Positions 34,430-43,313 of a DNA stretch of 64,000 nt are shown here, in pieces. The notes under the pieces were generated by a model. The model saw only the letters and a program-made list of their open reading frames with translations, did not search any database and had not been told where the DNA came from. A program made the position numbers and the translations under genes. This DNA is from Stutzerimonas stutzeri. Its GTDB lineage: Bacteria > Pseudomonadota > Gammaproteobacteria > Pseudomonadales > Pseudomonadaceae. The stretch covers positions 775,097 to 839,096 of the forward strand of contig NZ_CP007441.1 of NCBI RefSeq assembly GCF_000590475.1, in the 5' to 3' direction. Numbering within the stretch: position 1 is the first letter of the stretch; each line of letters opens with the position of its first letter.

Positions 34430-35548
34430 ATGCGGGACAAGGTGAGCGGCGCGCGGCGCTGGGTGATAAAGATTGGCAGCGCCTTATTGACGGCTGATGG
34501 GCGCGGCCTTGATCAGGCCGCCATGGCGGTTTGGGTCGATCAGATGGTGGCGCTGCGGCAGGCCGGAGTCGAGCTGGTGTTGGTGTCCTCCGGTGCGGTT
34601 GCCGCAGGTATGAGTCGCCTCGGCTGGGTGGTTCGACCGAAGGCTGTTCATGAGCTGCAAGCCGCCGCTGCGGTGGGTCAGATGGGGCTTATCCGTGCTT
34701 GGGAAGCCAGCTTTGGTCGCTGCGATCAGCAGACCGCACAGATTCTGGTGACCCATGACGACCTGTCTGACCGCAAGCGTTATCTCAATGCGCGAAGCAC
34801 GCTGCGCACGTTGGTCGATCTGGGCGTCGTGCCGGTTATCAATGAAAACGACACCGTTGTCACCGATGAGATCCGATTCGGTGACAACGATACCCTTGCG
34901 GCGCTGGTGGCGAACCTGGTTGAAGCCGACTTGCTGGTGATCCTTACTGATCGCGATGGCATGTTCGATGCGGATCCTCGTAACAATCCCAGCGCCAATC
35001 TAATCAGCGAGGCGCGTGCTGACGATCCTGCGCTGGATGCCGTTGCGGGCGCGACAGGTGGTGCGCTGGGTCGTGGCGGCATGCAGACCAAGCTGCGTGC
35101 GGCGCGTCTGGCAGCGCGCTCCGGGGCGCATACGGTAATCATTGGTGGGCGCATCGAGCAGGTTCTGGCTCGTTTGAAAGCGGGTGAGCAGTTGGGTACC
35201 TTGTTGGCGCCTGAGCGCAGTCGGCACGCCGCGCGCAAGCAGTGGCTCGCCGGACACCTGCAGACACGAGGCTCGGTCACATTGGATGCGGGCGCGGTGC
35301 ATGCGTTGAAGCAGGGCAATCGCAGCTTGCTGCCTGTTGGCGTCAAGGCGGCCCAAGGCGGTTTTCGGCGTGGCGAGATGGTGGTTTGCGTCGGGCCGGA
35401 GGGGCAGGAGGTAGCGCGCGGTCTGGTCAATTACAGCGTTGCTGAAACTCAGCGGATCCTTGGGCGATCGTCCGATGAAATCGAAAAGCTCCTCGGCTAC
35501 GTCGACGAGCCCGAACTCATTCATCGCGACAACATGATTCTTGTATGA
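34430..35548 (+). CDS. proB: Glutamate 5-kinase
   Basis: First step of proline synthesis, making gamma-glutamyl phosphate. The 372 residues hold an amino-acid kinase domain (about 8-255; WVIKIGSALLTADGRG, LVLVSSGAVAAGM, INENDTVVTDEIRFGDNDTL) and a C-terminal PUA domain (about 275-360; SVTLDAGAVHAL, PVGVKAAQG). The stop overlaps the ATG of the creA-like gene as ATGA. Confidence 0.96.
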   Translation: MRDKVSGARRWVIKIGSALLTADGRGLDQAAMAVWVDQMVALRQAGVELVLVSSGAVAAGMSRLGWVVRPKAVHELQAAAAVGQMGLIRAWEASFGRCDQQTAQILVTHDDLSDRKRYLNARSTLRTLVDLGVVPVINENDTVVTDEIRFGDNDTLAALVANLVEADLLVILTDRDGMFDADPRNNPSANLISEARADDPALDAVAGATGGALGRGGMQTKLRAARLAARSGAHTVIIGGRIEQVLARLKAGEQLGTLLAPERSRHAARKQWLAGHLQTRGSVTLDAGAVHALKQGNRSLLPVGVKAAQGGFRRGEMVVCVGPEGQEVARGLVNYSVAETQRILGRSSDEIEKLLGYVDEPELIHRDNMILV

Positions 35549-36015
35549 GGTATTCGATGCGATTGGCGCAAGCGCTGATGGTGCTGCTGGCCTGCCCGAC
35601 AATTGGCATGGCGCGTGAAGTGGGCGAGGTCGACACCGTCTTCAAGTGGCTCGGGCCGAACCACAAGATTGTGGTGGAGGCGTTCGATGATCCTAAAGTC
35701 GAGGGCGTGACCTGTTATCTGTCGAGGGCCAAGACTGGCGGGATCAAGGGTGGGCTCGGTCTGGCGGAAGACCGGGCCGAGGCATCGATTGCCTGCCGCC
35801 AGGTCGGGCCTATACGTATGAGTGACAAGCTCAAAGATGGTGAGGTTGTCTTCAAAGAGCGTACGTCTCTGGTTTTCAAGACCATGCAGGTGGTGCGCTT
35901 TTTCGATGAGGCGCGCAATACCCTCGTCTATCTGGTGTATAGCGACCGCGTGATCGAAGGCAGTCCGCAGAATGCAGTGACGGCTATTCCAGTCCTGCCA
36001 TGGGCGCAGCCGTAG
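35545..36015 (+). CDS. creA: CreA family exported protein
   Basis: Periplasmic or exported protein of 156 residues with an N-terminal signal peptide (MRLAQALMVLLACPTIGMA, cleavage near the AMAR site) and the CreA fold (EVDTVFKWLGPNHKIVVEAFDDP; GVTCYLSRAKTGGIKGGLGLAEDRAEASIACRQ split by the conserved Cys pair). The ATG at 35545 overlaps the proB stop; a second in-frame ATG is at 35557. Function of the family is unknown. It ends just ahead of a bidirectional terminator shared with rpsT. Confidence 0.88.
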   Translation: MRYSMRLAQALMVLLACPTIGMAREVGEVDTVFKWLGPNHKIVVEAFDDPKVEGVTCYLSRAKTGGIKGGLGLAEDRAEASIACRQVGPIRMSDKLKDGEVVFKERTSLVFKTMQVVRFFDEARNTLVYLVYSDRVIEGSPQNAVTAIPVLPWAQP

Positions 36016-36071
36016 TCGGCGGCGGCTGTGCTCATTGAACTTGTCATTCGCATCGGCAAATTGCAGGCATA

Positions 36072-36098
36072 AAAAAACCGGCCCAAGGCCGGTTTTTT
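36072..36098. terminator. Bidirectional terminator between creA and rpsT
   Basis: AAAAAACCGGCC (36072-36083) pairs with GGCCGGTTTTTT (36087-36098) around CAA. The A-run and T-run make it work for rightward proB-creA and leftward rpsT transcripts. Confidence 0.9.
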
Positions 36099-36112
36099 CA
36101 AGAACGTGCAGC

Positions 36113-36388
36113 TCAGGCAGCAACAGCACCGAGGGCCTTGATATGGCCGTTCAGGCGGCTCTTGTGACGAGCGGCTTTGTTCTTGTGGATGATGCCTTTG
36201 TCGGCCATGCGGTCGATTACAGGCACGGCTGCGGTGTAAGCAGTACGAGCTTTATCCAGATCTTTTGCGTCGATGGCTTTGACCACATTCTTGATGTAGG
36301 TACGAACCATGGAGCGCAAGCTGGCGTTGTGGCTGCGACGCTTCTCAGCCTGAATTGCGCGTTTTTTGGCGGAAGGGCTGTTGGCCAC
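36113..36388 (-). CDS. rpsT: 30S ribosomal protein S20
   Basis: Ribosomal protein of 91 residues, starting ANSPSAKKRAIQAEKRRSHN after the initiator. The start codon is GTG at 36388, preceded by GAGGAG seven bases upstream; use of a weak start is also known for this gene in E. coli (UUG), where S20 represses its own translation. The frame is open upstream of this but without ribosomal-protein similarity. A strong promoter lies at 36437-36465. Confidence 0.95.
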   Translation of the reverse strand: MANSPSAKKRAIQAEKRRSHNASLRSMVRTYIKNVVKAIDAKDLDKARTAYTAAVPVIDRMADKGIIHKNKAARHKSRLNGHIKALGAVAA

Positions 36389-36436
36389 CGTCGAACTCCT
36401 CGAAAACGTGGGATTACAAAGCAAATAAGGCCGCGA

Positions 36437-36465
36437 ATCATGCCGAAGCGGCGCGGGCTTGTCAA
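36437..36465 (-). promoter_or_regulatory. Sigma70 promoter of rpsT
   Basis: On the minus strand a perfect -35 TTGACA (36465-36460) is followed by a 17-bp GC-rich spacer and -10 CATGAT (36442-36437), about 50 bp before the rpsT GTG. GC-rich bases after the -10 resemble the discriminator of stringently controlled promoters. Confidence 0.75.
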
Positions 36466-36604
36466 GCCTGCTTGTAGATTGATGATGCTGGCCGGACAGA
36501 TGGGCTGCCGCTAAACTCGCGGCCTCTTTATCTGTCGTAACTGCCCGCCGATTCCGTTGGCCAGTGCCTGACCGGAACCTCTGCAGCAACTTCTAGGAAA
36601 ACAA

Positions 36605-38152
36605 ATGTCCGAGACATCCGGTAAAGGCGGATTGTTGCGCTCCAGCGCGGTGGTCAGCGTCATGACGCTGCTGTCCCGCGTGCTGGGAATGGTACGCGAT
36701 ATGGTGGTGGCGAGCTACTTCGGCTCCGGCGCGTCGGCTGACGCCTTTTTCATTGCCTTCAAAATCCCTAACTTTCTGCGCCGCCTGTTTGCCGAAGGTG
36801 CCTTCGCCCAGGCGTTCGTGCCGGTGCTGTCGGAGTATCGAACCAAGCGAACATTGATCGAGGTAAAACTGCTTGTCGACCGCACGGCCGGCATGCTTGG
36901 GTTGATTCTGACGGGCATCACCGCCATTGGAGTGTTGGCTTCACCTTATGTAGTGATGTTGTTTGCACCGGGCTTTCATGATGAGCCTGCAAAAATGCAG
37001 CTGGCTGGCGAGTTGCTGCGCATCACCTTCCCGTATCTGCTGTTGATTTCACTGACGGCTTTCACCTCCGGCGTACTGAATACCTATGGCCACTTCGCGG
37101 TGCCGGGCTTCACGCCGGTCCTGCTGAATGTCTGCATGATCACATCGGCGATTTTTCTTACGGCCTATTTCGATCAGCCGATCATGGCCCTGGCCTGGGG
37201 CGTGTTCATCGCTGGCTTCGCTCAGTTGGCCTTCCAGCTTCCCTATGTTGCCAAGCTGGGGTTGCTGCCGCGGCCGAGGGTTAAATTCGGTGACGAGGGC
37301 GTGCGACGGATCATGCTGCTGATGGTTCCCGCCCTATTCGGCGTGTCGGTCAGTCAGATCAATCTCCTGCTCGATACGGTGCTCGCTTCGTTTCTCCAGA
37401 CTGGTAGTGTCTCGTGGCTCTACTATGCGGATCGGCTTTCGGAATTACCGCTCGGGGCGTTCGGCATCGCCATTGGTACAGTGATTCTTCCAAGTCTGTC
37501 GCGTCAGCATGCCGGCGATGACCCCAAGGCCTTTTCCAATACGCTCAACTGGGCGCTACGGATGGTGCTGCTGGTCGGGGTGCCTGCAGCGCTGGCCTTG
37601 GGCATTCTGGCTGAGCCGCTGATTGCCAGCCTGTTCTTTTACGGCGCGATGAGCGAGGAGGCGGTGGTGCAGTCGGCCAGTGCGCTCGAAGCCTATTCGC
37701 TGGGTGTGCTGGCCTTCATGCTGATCAAGGTGCTGGCGCCGGGCTTCTTTGCCCGGCAGGATTTGAAGACGCCAGTACGGGTCGCAATCATCTGCATGAT
37801 CGCCAACATGGTGATGAATCTGATACTCATCTGGCCGCTCAAGCATGTCGGGCTGGCGCTGGCGACCTCGCTGTCATCGATGCTCAACGCCGGTCTGCTG
37901 TTCTGGGGGCTTTACCGGGTCGGCGTGTTCCAGCTGGCGCCGGGCTGGGGGCTGTTCCTGCTGCGTTTGGCCGGCGGTTGCGCCGCCATGGTGGCAACGG
38001 TTTGGTGGCTCAACGCGCCGTCGGTCGAGTGGTTCGCCTGGAGTTGGCAGCAGCGCGCATTACAGCTGGGGCTACTGGTGGCGGCTGGACTGGGCGCATT
38101 CGCGGCCGGGCTGGTGCTGCTCGGTTTACGGCCGCGCCATCTGCGTCATTGA
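36605..38152 (+). CDS. murJ: Lipid II flippase MurJ
   Basis: Integral membrane protein of 515 residues with about 14 helices that flips lipid II for peptidoglycan synthesis. MLLRSSAVVSVMTLLSRVLGMVRD-type start, then the family blocks SGASADAFFIAFKIPNFLRRLFAEGAFAQAF and LLDTVLASFLQTGSVSWLYYADRL are seen (both quoted in part). It is divergent from rpsT across 216 bp and lies ahead of ribF as in other pseudomonads. Confidence 0.95.
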   Translation: MSETSGKGGLLRSSAVVSVMTLLSRVLGMVRDMVVASYFGSGASADAFFIAFKIPNFLRRLFAEGAFAQAFVPVLSEYRTKRTLIEVKLLVDRTAGMLGLILTGITAIGVLASPYVVMLFAPGFHDEPAKMQLAGELLRITFPYLLLISLTAFTSGVLNTYGHFAVPGFTPVLLNVCMITSAIFLTAYFDQPIMALAWGVFIAGFAQLAFQLPYVAKLGLLPRPRVKFGDEGVRRIMLLMVPALFGVSVSQINLLLDTVLASFLQTGSVSWLYYADRLSELPLGAFGIAIGTVILPSLSRQHAGDDPKAFSNTLNWALRMVLLVGVPAALALGILAEPLIASLFFYGAMSEEAVVQSASALEAYSLGVLAFMLIKVLAPGFFARQDLKTPVRVAIICMIANMVMNLILIWPLKHVGLALATSLSSMLNAGLLFWGLYRVGVFQLAPGWGLFLLRLAGGCAAMVATVWWLNAPSVEWFAWSWQQRALQLGLLVAAGLGAFAAGLVLLGLRPRHLRH

Positions 38153-38202
38153 TCAGCAGTTCGCATACACCGCAAACCTGTCCGGGGCCGCCGGCTCATG
38201 CG

Positions 38203-38208
38203 TATAAT
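38203..38208 (+). promoter_or_regulatory. TATAAT -10 element ahead of ribF
   Basis: A perfect TATAAT lies 29 bp ahead of the ribF ATG. No good -35 hexamer is found at 16-18 bp, so the promoter may be weak or activator-dependent. It would drive ribF-ileS and perhaps lspA-fkpB. Confidence 0.45.
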
Positions 38209-38236
38209 CGACGACTTTTCAAGCAAGAAGTGCGGT

Positions 38237-39187
38237 ATGCAGCTGGTTCGAGGTCTACATAACCTGCGGCCCCGGCATCGGGGCTGTGTCGCCACCATCG
38301 GCAATTTCGACGGAGTTCACCGGGGGCACCAAGCCATCCTGGCGCGTCTGCGCGAGCGGGCCGCTGAGCTCGGGTTGCCCAGCTGCGTGGTGATCTTCGA
38401 GCCACAGCCGCGGGAATACTTTGCTCCAGACAAGGCGCCCGCGCGGCTGACCCGGCTGCGTGAAAAGCTCCAGTTGCTGGATGAATATGGCGTCGATCTG
38501 GTGCTTTGTCTGGCTTTCAATCGCCGTTTACGCGAATTGAGTGCCGCTGAGTTCGTTCACGCGACGCTGGTCGAGGGCCTTGGCGTCCGGCACCTGGAGG
38601 TGGGCGATGACTTCCGTTTCGGTTGCGACCGAGCGGGAGATTTCAACTTTCTGCTGAAAGCTGGCGCCGCGGAAGCGTTCTCGGTTGAGGCCGCGACCAC
38701 CATTGAAGTAGACGATGAGCGTGTCAGCAGCACGCGGCTGCGTCAGGTGCTCGCAGATGGCAATCTGGTACTGGCGCAGAAGCTGCTCGGTCGGCCGTTC
38801 AGCATCACCGGGCGGGTTATGCATGGGCAAGCGCTGGGGCGTCAGCTTGGTGCGCCGACGGCTAACATCCAGCTCAAGCGCAAGAGCACACCCCTTAGCG
38901 GCGTGTTCATGGTGAGCACAGAAGTCGACGGCGTGATGCAGCCGGCAGTGGCCAATATTGGCACTCGCCCGTCAGTCAAAAGCGACGGCCAGCCCCATCT
39001 GGAAGTGCACTTGCTCAATTATCAAGGCGACCTCTATGGTCGTCTGCTGCGCGTGATTTTTCACCACAAGCTGCGTGATGAGCAGCGCTTCGCCTCGCTG
39101 GAGGCGCTTAAGACGGCGATCGAAGCCGATATCGCCGCGGCTCGCGAATACTGGCGGGCTTCACCCTTTACCACGAGTCAGGACTGA
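38237..39187 (+). CDS. ribF: Bifunctional riboflavin kinase / FMN adenylyltransferase
   Basis: Makes FMN and FAD from riboflavin. The 316 residues have an N-terminal FAD-synthetase domain (about 15-180; VATIGNFDGVHRGHQAIL, EVGDDFRFG, VSSTRLRQVLADGN) and a C-terminal flavokinase domain (about 185-310; GRPFSITGRVMHGQALGRQLGAPTANI split over its core, VANIGTRPSV, LEVHLLNY). The ATG at 38237 (MQLVRGLHNL) is the family start. ileS begins one base after its stop codon, so the two are co-translated. Confidence 0.95.
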   Translation: MQLVRGLHNLRPRHRGCVATIGNFDGVHRGHQAILARLRERAAELGLPSCVVIFEPQPREYFAPDKAPARLTRLREKLQLLDEYGVDLVLCLAFNRRLRELSAAEFVHATLVEGLGVRHLEVGDDFRFGCDRAGDFNFLLKAGAAEAFSVEAATTIEVDDERVSSTRLRQVLADGNLVLAQKLLGRPFSITGRVMHGQALGRQLGAPTANIQLKRKSTPLSGVFMVSTEVDGVMQPAVANIGTRPSVKSDGQPHLEVHLLNYQGDLYGRLLRVIFHHKLRDEQRFASLEALKTAIEADIAAAREYWRASPFTTSQD

Positions 39188-39188
39188 A

Positions 39189-42020
39189 ATGACCGATTAC
39201 AAAGCGACCCTCAATCTGCCGTCCACGGCATTTCCGATGAAGGCCGGTCTGCCACAGCGCGAGCCGGAGATCCTGCAGCGCTGGAACAGCATTGATCTGT
39301 ACGGAAAGCTGCGGCAAATCGGCGAGGGTCGCCCGAAGTTCGTTCTGCATGACGGCCCGCCATACGCCAACGGCAGCATTCACATCGGTCATGCGGTGAA
39401 CAAAGTCATCAAGGATTTCATTGTTCGCTCCAAGACCCTGGCCGGGTTCGACGCGCCCTACGTGCCGGGTTGGGATTGCCATGGCCTGCCGATTGAGCAC
39501 AAGGTCGAAATCACCTATGGCAAGAACCAGCCGGCCGACCTGACCCGCGAGCGCTGCCGGGCCTATGCCGGTGAGCAGATCGAGGGGCAGAAGTCCGACT
39601 TCATCCGTCTCGGCGTGCTCGGTGAGTGGGACAACCCGTACCGCACCATGGATTTCGCCAACGAGGCCGGCGAAGTCCGTGCGCTGGCAAAAATGGTCGA
39701 AGGCGGCTTCGTCTTCAAGGGTTTGAAACCAGTAAATTGGTGCTTCGATTGCGGCTCGGCGTTGGCCGAGGCGGAAGTCGAATATCAGGATAAGAAGTCC
39801 GATGCCATCGACGTTGCTTTTCAGGTCGAGGATGCCGACAAGCTAGCGGCTGCGTTTGGCGTGGGTGCACTGGCCAAACCGGCCAGCATTGTCATCTGGA
39901 CCACCACGCCCTGGACCATTCCGGCTAACCAGGCGCTCAACGTACACCCTGACTTCGTCTATGCGTTGGTCGACACCGGCGACAAGCTGCTGGTGCTGGC
40001 CGAAGAGCTGGTCGAATCGTCCCTTCAGCGATACGAGCTGCAGGGCGAGATCATTGCTCGCTGCGAGGGCAAGGCGCTGGAACTCATCCGCTTCCGCCAC
40101 CCGTTCTACGAGCGTTTCGCGCCGGTCTATCTGGCCGACTACGTGGAGACCGGTGCAGGTACAGGCATCGTCCATTCGGCCCCCGCTTACGGTGAAGACG
40201 ACTTCCGTTCCTGCAAGCATTACGGCATGGAGAACGACGACATTCTCAGCCCGGTGCAGAGCCATGGCGTCTACGTCTCGGACCTGCCGTTCTTTGGCGG
40301 TCAGTTCATCTGGAAGGCCAACCCGGCAATCGTTGAGAAATTGCGCGAGGTCGGCGCGCTGCTCAAGCACGAGTCGATCCAGCACAGCTACATGCACTGC
40401 TGGCGGCACAAGACGCCGCTGATCTACCGCGCTACAGCGCAGTGGTTCGTCGGCATGGACAAGGTGGCACACGACGGCAGCTCGCTGCGCCGGCGCGCGC
40501 TGGATGCCATCGAGCAGACCGAGTTCGTCCCTGCCTGGGGCCAGGCGCGACTGCACGGCATGATCGCCGGGCGTCCGGACTGGTGCATCTCACGTCAGCG
40601 TACCTGGGGCGTGCCGATCCCGTTCTTCCTGCACAAGGAAAGCGGCGAGCTGCACCCGCGCACCGTCGAGCTGATGGAAGCTGTGGCGCAACGTATCGAG
40701 CAGGGCGGCATCGAGGCCTGGTCGAAGCTGGACGCCGTCGAACTACTGGGTGACGAAGCGGGGCAGTACGAGAAGATCAGCGACACCCTGGACGTCTGGT
40801 TCGATTCCGGCACCACGCATTGGCACGTGATGCGCGGCTCGCACCCGATGGGTCATGACCACGGTCCACGTGCTGATCTGTATCTGGAAGGCTCCGATCA
40901 GCACCGTGGCTGGTTCCATTCATCGCTTCTGACCGGTTCGGCCATCGACGGCCATGCGCCTTACAAGGGGCTGCTAACGCATGGTTTCGTGGTCGATGAG
41001 AACGGCCGCAAAATGTCTAAGTCACTGGGCAACGTTGTCGCGCCGCAGGAAGTTACGGATACCCTGGGCGCCGATATCCTGCGCCTGTGGGTCGCATCCA
41101 CCGACTACTCCGGCGAAATGGCTGTATCCAAAGTGATCTTGCAGCGCAGCGCAGACTCCTATCGCCGTATCCGCAATACCGCGCGCTTCCTGCTTTCCAA
41201 CCTCGACGGTTTCGACCCTGCGCAGCATCAGGTTCCGGCTGATCAGCTGATCGCGCTCGACCGCTGGGCCATCGACCGCGCTTTGCTGTTGCAGCGGGAA
41301 ATCGAGGAGGCCTACGGCACCTACAAGTTCTGGAACGTCTACCAGAAAGTGCACAACTTCTGCGTGCAGGAGCTGGGCGGTTTCTACCTCGACATCATCA
41401 AGGACCGTCAGTACACCACCGGCGCTGACAGCCTGCCCCGACGCTCCTGCCAGACGGCGCTGTACCACATCGCCGAGGCGCTGGTGCGCTGGATCGCGCC
41501 GATCCTCTCGTTCACCGCTGATGAGATCTGGCAGTACCTTCCGGGCGAGCGCAACGAATCGGTGATGCTCAATACCTGGTATCAGGGCCTGGCCGAACTG
41601 CCTGCTGATGTAGAGCTGGGACGCGAATTCTGGGCCAAGGTCATGTCGGTCAAGGCTGCTGTGAACAAAGAACTGGAAACCCAGCGCGCCGCCAAGACGA
41701 TCGGTGGCAACCTGCAGGCCGAGGTGGTGCTCTACGCGGAAGATGAGCTCGTGGCTGATCTCACCGAGCTGGGCAGCGAGCTGCGCTTCGTGCTGATCAC
41801 CTCCGCGGTTACGGTCGCGCCTCTCGCTGCTGCGCCGGCCGATGCCGTGCAAAGCGAGCTCTCCGGTCTGAAACTGAGGATCAGCAAGACCGGCTACGTC
41901 AAATGCGGCCGGTGCTGGCATCATCTGCCCGACGTCGGGACTCATGCAGCGCATCCGGAAATCTGTGGTCGCTGCGTTGAGAACATCGAAGGCGCTGGCG
42001 AGGTTCGCCACTATGCGTGA
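39189..42020 (+). CDS. ileS: Isoleucyl-tRNA synthetase
   Basis: Class I aminoacyl-tRNA synthetase of 943 residues. The HIGH motif is in NGSIHIGHAVNK (near 65), the CP1 editing domain occupies about 200-400 (TTPWTIPANQALN), KMSKS is in GRKMSKSLGNV (near 605), and a C-terminal zinc finger has CGRCWHHLPDVG and CGRCVENIEG. This type is the common bacterial, mupirocin-sensitive class. MTDYKATLNLPSTAFPMKAG begins the protein, one base after ribF. Confidence 0.97.
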   Translation: MTDYKATLNLPSTAFPMKAGLPQREPEILQRWNSIDLYGKLRQIGEGRPKFVLHDGPPYANGSIHIGHAVNKVIKDFIVRSKTLAGFDAPYVPGWDCHGLPIEHKVEITYGKNQPADLTRERCRAYAGEQIEGQKSDFIRLGVLGEWDNPYRTMDFANEAGEVRALAKMVEGGFVFKGLKPVNWCFDCGSALAEAEVEYQDKKSDAIDVAFQVEDADKLAAAFGVGALAKPASIVIWTTTPWTIPANQALNVHPDFVYALVDTGDKLLVLAEELVESSLQRYELQGEIIARCEGKALELIRFRHPFYERFAPVYLADYVETGAGTGIVHSAPAYGEDDFRSCKHYGMENDDILSPVQSHGVYVSDLPFFGGQFIWKANPAIVEKLREVGALLKHESIQHSYMHCWRHKTPLIYRATAQWFVGMDKVAHDGSSLRRRALDAIEQTEFVPAWGQARLHGMIAGRPDWCISRQRTWGVPIPFFLHKESGELHPRTVELMEAVAQRIEQGGIEAWSKLDAVELLGDEAGQYEKISDTLDVWFDSGTTHWHVMRGSHPMGHDHGPRADLYLEGSDQHRGWFHSSLLTGSAIDGHAPYKGLLTHGFVVDENGRKMSKSLGNVVAPQEVTDTLGADILRLWVASTDYSGEMAVSKVILQRSADSYRRIRNTARFLLSNLDGFDPAQHQVPADQLIALDRWAIDRALLLQREIEEAYGTYKFWNVYQKVHNFCVQELGGFYLDIIKDRQYTTGADSLPRRSCQTALYHIAEALVRWIAPILSFTADEIWQYLPGERNESVMLNTWYQGLAELPADVELGREFWAKVMSVKAAVNKELETQRAAKTIGGNLQAEVVLYAEDELVADLTELGSELRFVLITSAVTVAPLAAAPADAVQSELSGLKLRISKTGYVKCGRCWHHLPDVGTHAAHPEICGRCVENIEGAGEVRHYA

Positions 42021-42069
42021 CCGGCAGTGCCCGAACCCGCCCGCGTCTTCGCATGATCGGCCCGTACTC

Positions 42070-42151
42070 GTAGGGTGGGCTTCAGCCCACCGTTGGCATC
42101 ACGGGCCTGTTTTTTGTGGGCTAACGCGGAGCGCCACCAGGCCCACCCTAT
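42070..42151. repeat. GTAGGGTGGGC palindromic element between ileS and lspA
   Basis: TAGGGTGGGC (42071-42080) pairs with GCCCACCCTA (42141-42150). The left half also has its own small palindrome, GGGTGGGCTTCAGCCCACC. The element fills most of the 189-bp gap between ileS and lspA. Close relatives are at 43188-43260 and 62481-62580. Confidence 0.8.
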
Positions 42152-42209
42152 GGCGCCCCCGAAACCATGGGGCAGGCACAGCCTGCTTCCGTCTTTCGAG
42201 GAACGCAGC

Positions 42210-42713
42210 ATGACCGCGCGGTTCGGCAAACTATCCTGGCTCTGGCTCAGTGTGTTGATCATCGCGTTCGATCAGGCGACCAAGCACTATTTCGAGGCCA
42301 ACTTCAGCCTCTATCAGAAGGTCGAGGTGATCCCCGACTACTTCGCCTGGACCCTCGCCTATAACACGGGCGCAGCCTTCAGCTTTCTTGCCGATCATTC
42401 CGGATGGCAACGCTGGCTATTTGCGCTGATCGCCATCGGCGTCAGTGCCGTGCTGGTGGTCTGGATGAAGCGTCTGAAGCCCGGTGAAACCTGGCTAGCC
42501 GTTGCGCTTGCGCTGGTTCTGGGAGGTGCGCTCGGTAATCTCTATGATCGTATGGTGCTGGGCCATGTCGTGGACTTCATTCTGGTGCATTGGCAGAACC
42601 GCTGGTACTTCCCGGCATTCAACATTGCCGACAGCGCCATTACGATCGGCGCCGTGATGCTGGCGCTGGACATGTTCCGTAGCAGTAAAACGGGAGAAAC
42701 GGCAAATGAGTGA
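42210..42713 (+). CDS. lspA: Lipoprotein signal peptidase (signal peptidase II)
   Basis: Inner-membrane aspartyl protease of 167 residues that cleaves prolipoprotein signal peptides. Four helices are visible; the conserved NTGAAFSFL and the catalytic aspartates in GNLYDRMVLGHVVDFI and NIADSAI are present. The ATG at 42210 follows GAGGAACGC. The fkpB start overlaps its end by eight bases. Confidence 0.95.
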   Translation: MTARFGKLSWLWLSVLIIAFDQATKHYFEANFSLYQKVEVIPDYFAWTLAYNTGAAFSFLADHSGWQRWLFALIAIGVSAVLVVWMKRLKPGETWLAVALALVLGGALGNLYDRMVLGHVVDFILVHWQNRWYFPAFNIADSAITIGAVMLALDMFRSSKTGETANE

Positions 42714-43143
42714 ACAACGCATCGGGCCGGACACGCAGGTCACTCTGCACTTCGCGCTCAGTCTGGAAAACGGCGAGCAGGTCGACACGACCTTCGATAA
42801 GCAACCGGCGACGTTCAAAGTGGGCGACGGCAATCTGCTTCCAGGTTTTGAGCAGCAGTTGTTCGGGCTCAAGGCGGGAGACAAGCGCACCTTCCAGATC
42901 GCGCCGGAGCAGGGGTTCGGGCAACATAACCAGCAAAATGTGCAAGTCATGCCGCGTAATCAGTTTGAAGGTATGGAGTTGTCCGAAGGGTTGCTGGTGA
43001 TCTTCAACGACGCCGCCAAGACTGAGTTGCCGGGGGTCGTCAAAAACTTCGATGATCGCCAGGTAACCGTGGACTTTAATCATCCGCTGGCAGGCAAGGC
43101 GCTGACCTTCGACGTCGAGATATTCGAGGTCAAGCCGGTCTGA
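42706..43143 (+). CDS. fkpB: FKBP-type peptidyl-prolyl isomerase SlpA-type
   Basis: Short FKBP of 145 residues with a chaperone-like IF insert domain (about 70-120). VTLHFALSLENGEQVDTTFD, FKVGDGNLLPGFEQQLFGL and RTFQIAPEQGFGQHN are characteristic of SlpA. No signal peptide is present. It is translated from an overlapping start at the end of lspA, an order conserved in pseudomonads (lspA-fkpB-ispH). Confidence 0.93.
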   Translation: MSEQRIGPDTQVTLHFALSLENGEQVDTTFDKQPATFKVGDGNLLPGFEQQLFGLKAGDKRTFQIAPEQGFGQHNQQNVQVMPRNQFEGMELSEGLLVIFNDAAKTELPGVVKNFDDRQVTVDFNHPLAGKALTFDVEIFEVKPV

Positions 43144-43187
43144 GCAACCTGCTCACGTAGATAGCTGCTTTTTTGTAGGCGCCAGAT

Positions 43188-43260
43188 CGTAGGGTGGATC
43201 ACGCTTCACCGATCCACCGCAGGCCGCAATGGTGGATGTAAAAGCGCCATCCACCCTACG
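43188..43260. repeat. GTAGGGTGGAT palindromic element ahead of ispH
   Basis: A near-complete palindrome: CGTAGGGTGGAT (43188-43199) pairs with ATCCACCCTACG (43249-43260), CGCTT (43202-43206) with AAGCG (43242-43246), and ATCCACC (43212-43218) with GGTGGAT (43231-43237). It separates fkpB from ispH and would form a long hairpin in RNA. It is the best-preserved member of the family in this window. Confidence 0.85.
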
Positions 43261-43313
43261 GGTCATAATCTGCCCATCCATCACGCGTGCCGCGCGCACA
43301 TTGAGATACCGCC